Shown: positions 14,628 to 20,974 of the stretch, piece by piece
How positions within the stretch are numbered: position 1 is the stretch's first letter
How the letters are laid out: each line of letters opens with the position of its first letter
NCBI GenBank assembly: GCA_017510335.1
Contig: JAFWNM010000025.1
Location: 1 to 46,931 of the forward strand
From: Paracoccaceae bacterium
Lineage (GTDB): Bacteria; Pseudomonadota; Alphaproteobacteria; Rhodobacterales; Rhodobacteraceae
Reading direction: 5' to 3'
DNA: 46,931 nucleotides
Translations under genes and position numbers: made by a program
Notes under the pieces: generated by a model
Seen by the model: the letters and a program-made list of their open reading frames with translations, nothing else
Databases searched by the model: none
What the model was told of the DNA's origin: nothing

Positions 14628-14827
14628 TGGATTGGCAACGCGAATTCACCCGCCCCGTGATGACCCGTTGCGCAGGCCATAGCGCCGCGCTGGTGCAGCT
14701 ACTTTGCGACAGGGCAGAAGATCACCCGGACCTTGCAAGGCACCTACTGGCCGCGCTGGACGATCTGCAACGGGCTTGCGATCTGGACCAGACCGGCACG
14801 CCAGAACCCGCGATCCTGCAAAAATAA
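14627..14827 (+). CDS. Small hypothetical protein of replication operon
   Basis: A 66-residue protein whose ATG overlaps the stop of the AlpA-like gene (TGATG), implying coupled translation. It is helical and rich in alanine, leucine and acidic residues (CAGHSAALVQLLCDRAEDH, LARHLLAALDDLQRACDLDQ). No family recognised. Position between the activator and the primase suggests a replication or regulatory helper. Confidence 0.6.
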   Translation: MDWQREFTRPVMTRCAGHSAALVQLLCDRAEDHPDLARHLLAALDDLQRACDLDQTGTPEPAILQK

Positions 14828-14928
14828 TCCCGCCCGCGATTGGCGCGCGGACGGGCTAAGATAGGCGATGCGGATTGCCTGAATAATAGCACGCTGTTGC
14901 GCCTTGGGCAAATGTTCGAGGCTATACG

Positions 14929-17517
14929 ATGCAGAACGAAATACCCGCCTTTGTTACGGGATATGGGCAAAGCGACACTCGCGCGCTTACCCTTTCCGAT
15001 GGCAGGCAAAACCCGCACGAAAGCGCGGGCGTGCCTTATGCGACACTTACGGGATCTGACATTGCCAAGCTGGTGAAAGAACCGCCGACCTATACAGACA
15101 AAAAGCACGGGCAATGGTTTATCCCGTCAACCTATGCAGACCATGACGCGCGAACCCATGACGTGCAAAGGGCGCGCGGGGCTTTCCGATGGCTGACCCT
15201 TGATGTTGACGAAAACAATCTGGCCCTGTCCGAGATTGACGCGGCATTGTCCAAGGTCATCGGGGATGCAACGCGCTTGATTTATTCAAGCCGGGGCGCA
15301 GTCGAAACGAATAGAAAATGGCGCGCGCTTGTTCCTTTGAAATCGGATGTTCCGGGGGCGGAATTCACGGACGTGCAAAACGCATTTTTTGACCTGCTGG
15401 AACAAGCAAGCGAAGGCGTCCTAATCCCTGACCGGGCTTTGTCACGTCCAGCGCAGCCCGTTTATCTGCCAAACAGGGGCGAATTCTATCAGCACCATAT
15501 CGACAAGGGCGCGGGCCTTTTGGAATTGACGCCAGATTGCGCGATCATGGTGCAGCGGGCAGGCATAGCCGCCGACAGGGCAAGGGCAGCACAAGAGGCG
15601 CAAGAGGCCAGAGAGCGGCGCGCAGCGCAGCGCAAAGCTACGGTGCAGGGCGATGACGTGTCGCCCGTGGATCACTTTAACGCGGCGCATACCGTGGCCG
15701 ATTTGTTGGCGCGCTATGGCTATTCGCAAGCGGGATCGACTAACGATTGGCGCAGTCCGTTTCAGTCATCGGGCAGCTATGCAACGCGCGATTGCGGGGA
15801 ATTCTGGATCAGTCTTTCGGGCAGCGATGACGCGCAAGAAATCGGGCAGGCCACACAGAACGGCCACCGCTTTGGCGATGCTTTCGACTTGTTCTGTCAC
15901 TTTGACCACGGGGGCGATTTTAAGGCCGCAGTGCGGGCCTATGCGCTGGAAGCGGGCCTCGATCGTCCGAAGCGCGAAACACCCACCACCGGCCAGCACA
16001 GCGCCGCGCAAGAACAAGAGCCTGACCCAGATGCACCAGAGCCGCGCAGTTTCGAGGAACTGTTAGACGCGGCCAAGGCATTGCAGCCGGGGCAGATCGA
16101 GGACATGGAAGCGATCATTACAGAATGCGCGGCGCTTAATCCCATGCGGGCGGATGCAGTCTTTCGCGCGATCAAGGATGCGGCCAAGGTTCCACTTGGC
16201 ACGATCCGGGCGCAGCTATCGCAAGAACGTGACGCAATCCCGGAGCCGGATCATCTGGACCTTGCACGCCTTACCCTGGACGAAATCGGGCGGCATAATG
16301 TGATCTGCACAGATGCTTTCGTTTGGCGCTGGCAGGCGCGGGGCGTCTGGACGCAACAGGATGACAGGGCAATCAAGCAAGCCGTGCAAGGGCGTCTGGA
16401 TGACGAACCCATGATTGATGTGACTGCAAACCTTGTGAATGGCGTGACTGATGTTTTCAAATCCGAGATTTACAGGCCAGAGCACGAATTCAATCGGGGC
16501 AATCCTGAAACCGTGAATTGCCTGAATGGTGAAATCGAACTGCATTCCGGTCGATGGCAGTTGCGCCCGCATTGCCGCGAAAACTACAGAACAACGCAAA
16601 TCCCGGTCGCACATGACCCTCGCGCAGATGCGCCCTTGTTCCGGGCATTCCTTGCGCAAGTGTTCCGTGACGATCCTGACCGCGATGACAAGATAGCCGC
16701 TATTCTGGAATTGATTGGCTACACCCTAATGAGCCATGCACGGCATGAAAAATTCATCATGCTTATCGGGCCGGGGGCCAATGGTAAAAGCGTGCTGCTG
16801 GCCATGCTGGAAGGTCTGCTAGGGTCTGAAAACGTCGCAGGCGTCCAGCCCGCAAATTTTGACAACCGCTTTCAGCGCGCGCACCTGCACCAGAAACTAG
16901 CCAATATCGTGACCGAACTGAAACAAGGCGAGGTCATCGCGGATGCTGAATTGAAGGCCATTACATCGGGCGAACCCGGCACAGTTGAACATAAGCACAA
17001 GAACCCGTTTGTGATGCGCCCTTTCGCTACATGCTGGTTTGGCACAAATCACATGCCGCACACGCGCGATTTTTCCGAGGCGCTTTTCAGGCGGGCCACG
17101 ATCCTGCAATTCAACCGGACCTTTGCCAAGTCAGAGCAAGACCCGCAGTTGAAAGACAAGCTACAGGCCGAATTGCCGGGCATCTTGAACATGAGCCTGA
17201 CCGCATACGCGCGCGCCCTTGTCGATGGCTTTACAGAACCGCAATCCAGCGAGGATGCAAAGAAAGAATGGCGACTGGAAGCCGATCAGGTGGCCTTGTT
17301 TGTCGATGACACTTGCCAGCGCGACACGGAAGCCAGAACCCCGGCGGGCGATGTGTTTCAGTCTTATAGATCATGGGCAGCGGAAAACGGCATATCCAAA
17401 ACCATGAGCCAGAAAGGGCTACGCGACAGACTGACCCGCTTGGGCTTTGGCGCTGACCGCGACAGAACCGCCCGATATGTTACTGGATTGCGCCTGTCAT
17501 ATTGGCCGGGGCCGTGA
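14929..17517 (+). CDS. P4-family primase-helicase
   Basis: An 862-residue replication protein. The N-terminal region carries an archaeo-eukaryotic primase-like module, with acidic motif LTLDVDEN at about residue 89 and later RKWRALVPLK. The middle (about 240-345) has a possible nucleic-acid-binding module (DWRSPFQSSGSYATRD). The C-terminal 450 residues match D5-N plus a superfamily 3 helicase: Walker A GPGANGKS (about 613), then NIVTELKQGEVI, and CWFGTNHMPHTRD (about 702) with the SF3 sensor asparagine. Like gp-alpha of P4 it should recognise iterons, unwind and prime. The iteron array directly after the gene (17514-17669) supports this. The start has only a weak GAGG upstream. Confidence 0.9.
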   Translation: MQNEIPAFVTGYGQSDTRALTLSDGRQNPHESAGVPYATLTGSDIAKLVKEPPTYTDKKHGQWFIPSTYADHDARTHDVQRARGAFRWLTLDVDENNLALSEIDAALSKVIGDATRLIYSSRGAVETNRKWRALVPLKSDVPGAEFTDVQNAFFDLLEQASEGVLIPDRALSRPAQPVYLPNRGEFYQHHIDKGAGLLELTPDCAIMVQRAGIAADRARAAQEAQEARERRAAQRKATVQGDDVSPVDHFNAAHTVADLLARYGYSQAGSTNDWRSPFQSSGSYATRDCGEFWISLSGSDDAQEIGQATQNGHRFGDAFDLFCHFDHGGDFKAAVRAYALEAGLDRPKRETPTTGQHSAAQEQEPDPDAPEPRSFEELLDAAKALQPGQIEDMEAIITECAALNPMRADAVFRAIKDAAKVPLGTIRAQLSQERDAIPEPDHLDLARLTLDEIGRHNVICTDAFVWRWQARGVWTQQDDRAIKQAVQGRLDDEPMIDVTANLVNGVTDVFKSEIYRPEHEFNRGNPETVNCLNGEIELHSGRWQLRPHCRENYRTTQIPVAHDPRADAPLFRAFLAQVFRDDPDRDDKIAAILELIGYTLMSHARHEKFIMLIGPGANGKSVLLAMLEGLLGSENVAGVQPANFDNRFQRAHLHQKLANIVTELKQGEVIADAELKAITSGEPGTVEHKHKNPFVMRPFATCWFGTNHMPHTRDFSEALFRRATILQFNRTFAKSEQDPQLKDKLQAELPGILNMSLTAYARALVDGFTEPQSSEDAKKEWRLEADQVALFVDDTCQRDTEARTPAGDVFQSYRSWAAENGISKTMSQKGLRDRLTRLGFGADRDRTARYVTGLRLSYWPGP

Positions 17518-17669
17518 CGCTTGTGACGCTTGTGACGCATTATCCTAATGCTCTTAGACTTGGGAAAATGAATGTTTTTGAATTCGTGACGTGTCACAGG
17601 GTTAAAATATGTTTTTTTGGGGATAGAGTGTGCAGTTAGAAAACGCGTCACATCCGTCACACCCGTCAC
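17514..17669. repeat. Iteron array, candidate replication origin of element 2
   Basis: Three direct GTGACGC copies begin at 17514, 17523 and 17532 (9-bp period). About 107 bp on, three copies in the opposite orientation (GCGTCAC at 17645, CCGTCAC at 17654 and 17663) also have a 9-bp period. Between them lies GTGACGTGTCAC (17586-17597) and A/T-rich DNA with T runs. Inverted iteron sets around an AT-rich segment beside a primase-helicase gene are the layout of P4-type origins. The first set overlaps the primase stop codon. The 365-bp space 17518-17882 holds no gene. Confidence 0.65.
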
Positions 17670-17828
17670 AGATGGAGACGTTATATCCTTGTGAACATAT
17701 CGCCCATTTTTTGGGTTTTTTCTGTCCAGATCGACCGAAAGCGCGGTTCGGTTCCCGATATGGCAACCGATGCAACAGAATGAAATACTGAATTCAAAGA
17801 CTTAATCAGCTATGCTTAGTCAATCCCG

Positions 17829-17849
17829 CCTTTAATCTGCCCTTATGGC
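17829..17849 (-). repeat. 21-bp inverted repeat, copy upstream of terS
   Basis: This segment is a perfect 21-bp reverse complement of 20732-20752 at the right end of element 2. Its core is TGCCCTTA (17838-17845), the same word found in the arm motifs. It lies 34 bp before the terS start. Together the two copies bracket the terminase module of about 2.9 kb. It may be a promoter or operator, a recombinase site or a packaging recognition site. Confidence 0.6.
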
Positions 17850-17882
17850 AAGCGCGGGGGCTTAGACAAGGTAACGCATAGC

Positions 17883-18254
17883 ATGGGCAAAGCACCGCCA
17901 CCGCCACAATTCAGCACCCGCCGGGGAACTGGTGCAATCGTGCTGGCCGGTGTTGATGGGCGCAGCATGATGGCGCGCCGGTTCCGTGAAATCACTAGCA
18001 CGATCGAAAGCGATCTGGGGGGCGATCTGACAGAGGCGCAGCGCCACCTTGTCGCGCGCGCTGCAACGCTGGCCTGCTGGTGTGAAGAACGCGAAAGCGA
18101 ACTGGCACAAGGTCAAGACTTTGACGCGCTGCAATACTCGACTGTTTCCAATGCGCTGCGCCGGTTGCTTTCCGACCTTGGGTTGCAGCGTGTCGCGCGT
18201 GACGTGACGCCAGACCTTCAAGATTACATCTCAGGCAAAGCGAGGCGCGCATGA
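17883..18254 (+). CDS. Terminase small subunit of element 2 (probable)
   Basis: A 123-residue protein overlapping the large terminase by four bases (ATGA). After a proline-rich start it has two helices, GRSMMARRFREITSTIESD and LTEAQRHLVARAATLACWCE, and a C-terminal helical part (FDALQYSTVSNALRRLLSD). This resembles small terminase subunits of small temperate phages in length, order and helical pattern; no clear HTH is visible. Assignment leans on gene order. Regulation may involve the 21-bp repeat 34 bp upstream. Confidence 0.65.
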   Translation: MGKAPPPPQFSTRRGTGAIVLAGVDGRSMMARRFREITSTIESDLGGDLTEAQRHLVARAATLACWCEERESELAQGQDFDALQYSTVSNALRRLLSDLGLQRVARDVTPDLQDYISGKARRA

Positions 18255-19636
18255 TTGATATTCGCCAAGCGATGACCGATCCGGCGCTATTTGGGCCGAT
18301 CTTTGGGGGCGATAGTTTTGCGGCATGGCGGGCGTTGCTTTCGGGGTTCTATGGCCTTGAATTGGACGCCACCGAACTGGCCACGTTCAAGGCGCTTACA
18401 GGACGCCAGAGCGCGCCACAGGGGGCCTTTGCCGAACTATGGTTAGCAATCGGTCGCAGGGGCGGCAAGAGCCATGCAGCCGCGTTTCTGGCCGTGTATC
18501 TTGCAGCGTTTCAAGATTACCGCGACAAGCTGGCACCGGGCGAAGTTGCCACTGTTATGGTTATCGCTGCTGACCGGAAACAGGCGCGCGCAGTCATGCG
18601 CTACACAAGCGGGTTGATGAATGAAAACCCGATGTTGCGGCGCATGGTGTTGCGCGAGAATTCAGAGCAAATCGAACTGAATAACCGCACTGTCATCGAG
18701 ATCACCACCGCGTCACATAGATCAGTGCGGGGCTATACGCTGGCCGCGTGTATCTGCGATGAAATCGCCTTCTGGCATGTGGAAGGCGCAAGCCCTGATG
18801 TTGAAATCATCGCGGCAATCCGTCCAGCCTTAGCAACGCTTGGCGGTAAGCTGGTGGCCCTGTCATCGCCCTACGCGCGCCGGGGCGTTCTATGGGACGC
18901 ATACAGGCGGCACTATGGGCAGGACAGCCCTGTGCTGGTGGCGCAGGCGTCCAGCCTAGTGATGAACCCGCTATTGCCGCAACGGGTTGTCGATGACGCC
19001 ATGAAGGATGACGCGGCGCGGGCATCTGCTGAATACTTGGCGCAGTTTCGCAGCGACATTGCCAGCTTGATCGACCCTGACCTGATAGAACAAGCGACCC
19101 GCCCCAAGCCCAAGGAATTGCCAAGGGCGTCCGGCTTGCGGTATTCGGCGTTTGTTGACCCGGCGGGCGGGGGCGCTGATGAATTCACCCTTGCCATAGG
19201 CCACCGGGAACGGGACGCGGTTGTGCTGGACCTTGTGCGCGGGATGACCGGATCACCGGCGCAGATTGCACAAGAGTATTCGGCAATATTGCTGGGCTAC
19301 GGAATTCACCAAGTAACGGGCGACCGATACGCGGGCCGCTGGCCGCGCGATGAATTCGCAAAGCATGGGATCAAATACGAAGTTTCCGAAATGGACCGTT
19401 CCGGCCTGTATCTGGAATTTCTGGCCGCGATCAATTCGGGTTGTGTGGAATTGCCACCAGACCAGAAACTTGCGCGCCAGCTTGTCGCCTTGGAGCGCCG
19501 CACTGGGCGCAGCGGGCGCGACATGATCGACCACCCGCCGGGGGGCCACGATGACCTTGCAAACGCTTGCGCGGGGCTTGTGGCGATCTGCAAGAAACCC
19601 CCTGCACGCTTCGCGACTGCAACCTTAAGACTGTAA
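18251..19636 (+). CDS. Terminase large subunit of element 2
   Basis: A 461-residue packaging motor unlike the GpA protein of element 1. It shows Walker A GRRGGKSHAAAF (about 68), Walker B with glutamate ICDEIAFW (about 168) and motif III-like LVALSSPYARRG. The C-terminal RNase H-like nuclease has aspartates in FVDPAGGGADEF (about 300) and GGHDDLANA (about 435). Length is normal for the T4/HK97-type terminase superfamily. Both active centres look intact. With terS it would cut and package element 2 DNA into a prohead made by another phage or island. ATGA overlap with terS; terS and terL form one operon with the genes downstream. Confidence 0.88.
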   Translation: MIDIRQAMTDPALFGPIFGGDSFAAWRALLSGFYGLELDATELATFKALTGRQSAPQGAFAELWLAIGRRGGKSHAAAFLAVYLAAFQDYRDKLAPGEVATVMVIAADRKQARAVMRYTSGLMNENPMLRRMVLRENSEQIELNNRTVIEITTASHRSVRGYTLAACICDEIAFWHVEGASPDVEIIAAIRPALATLGGKLVALSSPYARRGVLWDAYRRHYGQDSPVLVAQASSLVMNPLLPQRVVDDAMKDDAARASAEYLAQFRSDIASLIDPDLIEQATRPKPKELPRASGLRYSAFVDPAGGGADEFTLAIGHRERDAVVLDLVRGMTGSPAQIAQEYSAILLGYGIHQVTGDRYAGRWPRDEFAKHGIKYEVSEMDRSGLYLEFLAAINSGCVELPPDQKLARQLVALERRTGRSGRDMIDHPPGGHDDLANACAGLVAICKKPPARFATATLRL

Positions 19637-19646
19637 AGGACGGACC

Positions 19647-20351
19647 ATGCGTTATTCACACCCTATCGAAAAGATTGTCGAAAGATATGTCGAAAGAACC
19701 CAAGGCGGGCGCACAGACGCGTCCACTGGTATTCTTGGCGAACTAGGACGCCTACAAAGTGCGGTTCGGGCGTTGGAGAGTGTCGCCCTAAACCGCAATC
19801 CGGCGCATACGGACGCGGCGCATTTTAAGGCCGTGCATGATGCGGGCGGGCGATTGCAAAAGGCCGCGACAGCGACAAGACAGCGCGCCACCGAAATTCT
19901 GAATTCACAATCTGAGAAGTTACGGCAGGACTTGGCCGCGCGCACAGGCTTGCGCCCTGCTGCTGACCTGTTGGAAGCGACCACACAGGCAGAAATCCGC
20001 GCGGCGGTTCGGTCTATGGGTTCGCAAAAGCGGGGCGAATTATTGCAGCGTGCGGTTGAAGCAAAGGACGTCACGACCTTAAACGCGCTGCTGCATGGCC
20101 CTACGTTTCTGACGGGCTTGGATGACAAATTGTTAGCTGTGCAGCGTGAAAGATATGAACGCGCTGTTGCGCCCGAAGTGCTGGAAAAATTCGACGCGGT
20201 AATTGAAGCGGATGAGACTTTAAGCACGATCACCAAATTGGCGGAACGCGCTGCAAGTGAAGCGCAGGACGCAAGGGCGGCGGCGTCATTCATCGCGGCA
20301 GAAACGGCAGCAAGAGAGGCCAGCGCCACTTTTGACGCTGCATTGCAGTAA
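19647..20351 (+). CDS. Hypothetical helical protein after terL
   Basis: A 234-residue protein almost entirely predicted helical from its pattern (SEKLRQDLAARTGL, KLLAVQRERYERAV), with an alanine-rich C-terminal helix (RAASEAQDARAAASF) of coiled-coil look. No family recognised. It starts 10 bp after terL and its stop overlaps the next start. In satellites, genes at this place can encode capsid-size redirecting, scaffold-like or packaging-interference proteins, which are typically helical; this is only a hypothesis here. Confidence 0.7.
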   Translation: MRYSHPIEKIVERYVERTQGGRTDASTGILGELGRLQSAVRALESVALNRNPAHTDAAHFKAVHDAGGRLQKAATATRQRATEILNSQSEKLRQDLAARTGLRPAADLLEATTQAEIRAAVRSMGSQKRGELLQRAVEAKDVTTLNALLHGPTFLTGLDDKLLAVQRERYERAVAPEVLEKFDAVIEADETLSTITKLAERAASEAQDARAAASFIAAETAAREASATFDAALQ

Positions 20352-20503
20352 TGCCCGAACCTGCCCCGGCGCTGCTGATTACAGTAAGGCCGGGGCCTGT
20401 GCTGCATGTTTGGCGTGATGGGCGCGAGGTTGTCGCAGTGCCGCTAGATCGACACGCGGCGCTTGCTTTGTTGCGCGATCTGGCGGGGGCTATGCGATGG
20501 TGA
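20351..20503 (+). CDS. Small hypothetical protein (50 residues)
   Basis: A short ORF starting on the last base of the previous stop (TAATG) and overlapping the next start. The translation begins MPEPAPALLITVRPGP and continues with VLHVWRDGREVVAVPLDRH, then a helix with ALALLRDLAGAMRW. Strand-strand-helix pattern, no family recognised. The overlaps on both sides, in a run of tightly coupled genes, are the reason for accepting it despite its length. Confidence 0.55.
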   Translation: MPEPAPALLITVRPGPVLHVWRDGREVVAVPLDRHAALALLRDLAGAMRW

Positions 20504-20700
20504 ACCCTGAATTGCACCTATGGCGGGCCGTGCTGGTCGCGGGCCTGACCGATGCGGCCAAGGGCGCAGAACCCCAAGATGCGGCATGGCTACGGTCGCG
20601 CGACTTTGTGCAGGTCTGTCATCTTGCGCAGGTGGAACCGCAAGCCGTGTTGCGGGCGTATAGGCCGGAAAGATTCGCAAGGTTGCCGAAAGTGGCTTAA
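20497..20700 (+). CDS. Small hypothetical protein at the right end of element 2
   Basis: A 67-residue protein, last gene of the terminase operon, starting within the end of the previous ORF. It has a helical N-terminus (ELHLWRAVLVAGLTDAAKGA) and a stretch with an HTH-like feel (FVQVCHLAQVEPQAVLRAYR). No family assigned with confidence. It ends 112 bp before the tRNA-Glu 3' end, with only the arm repeat between. No terminator is visible, so transcription may run antisense into the tRNA gene. Confidence 0.6.
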   Translation: MVNPELHLWRAVLVAGLTDAAKGAEPQDAAWLRSRDFVQVCHLAQVEPQAVLRAYRPERFARLPKVA

Positions 20701-20702
20701 AT

Positions 20703-20754
20703 CGCCTTTCATGGTGTTGCTTTACAGTAACGCCATAAGGGCAGATTAAAGGGA
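20703..20754. promoter_or_regulatory. Element 2 right arm motif (bipartite) with 21-bp repeat
   Basis: CGCCTTTCATG at 20703 and TAAGGGCAGA at 20736 repeat the left-end pair (12460, 12493) with identical 33-bp spacing. The segment 20732-20752 is also the perfect inverted partner of 17829-17849. It lies about 60 bp from the att core in the tRNA. Probable integrase arm site. Confidence 0.55.
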
Positions 20755-20812
20755 TGGCCAAAATTCCAGCCAACCTAAAAATTTAACAAAATCAATGCTT
20801 TGCAGGAAAATT

Positions 20813-20828
20813 TGGCAGCCCGTAGGGG
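20813..20828. repeat. att site inside tRNA-Glu
   Basis: The third copy of TGGCAGCCCGTAGGGG, here the real 3' end of the tRNA-Glu gene: 3' half of the T arm, acceptor strand, discriminator G and encoded CCA. Because the tRNA is complete, integration leaves it functional and the other two copies are element-carried replacements. Confidence 0.85.
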
Positions 20829-20887
20829 AATCGAACCCCTCTTTCCAGGTTGAAAACCTGGCGTCCTAACCGATAGACGAACGGGCC
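20813..20887 (-). tRNA. tRNA-Glu (anticodon UUC), with encoded CCA
   Basis: The minus strand folds as a cloverleaf. The acceptor strand GGCCCGT pairs with ACGGGCT, with a G-U first pair. The anticodon stem CCAGG/CCTGG carries the loop TTTTCAA, giving anticodon TTC. The T loop is GTTCGATTC, followed by discriminator G and CCA. Length is 75 with CCA. It reads GAA/GAG glutamate codons. It is the integration target of both elements to its 3' side, and lies 87 bp downstream of recJ on the same strand, so co-transcription is possible. Confidence 0.95.
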
Positions 20888-20974
20888 ACGCTGGTGGTGA
20901 GGCGCTGTTTAGGCAAAGCTTGCGGGTAGCGCAAGGGGTTTTCTTGCAGTTTGCCACATGAAATGATCAGTTTT

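Larger units (their letters stand above)
12362..20828 (+). mobile_element. Element 2: small satellite with integrase, P4-type primase and its own terminase, no capsid
   Basis: Lies between the att copies at 12362-12377 and 20813-20828, the latter within the functional tRNA-Glu. All genes point right: integrase, HTH protein, AlpA-like protein, small ORF, primase-helicase, terS, terL and three small ORFs. A 9-bp-period iteron array follows the primase gene. Neither portal, capsid nor tail genes are present, so spread would need heads and tails from another phage, while both terminase subunits would let it pick its own DNA. No gene looks broken. The tandem position beside element 1 raises the question whether element 1 heads could serve it. 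Confidence 0.75.

Noticed and set aside
17514-17669. CRISPR array
   Set aside because: The repeats are only 7-9 bp with a 9-bp period and no spacers; no cas gene is near.
20919-20935. Terminator between recJ and tRNA-Glu
   Set aside because: CTTGCG and CGCAAG form a small 6-bp hairpin, but no T run follows on the minus strand, so it is not convincing.
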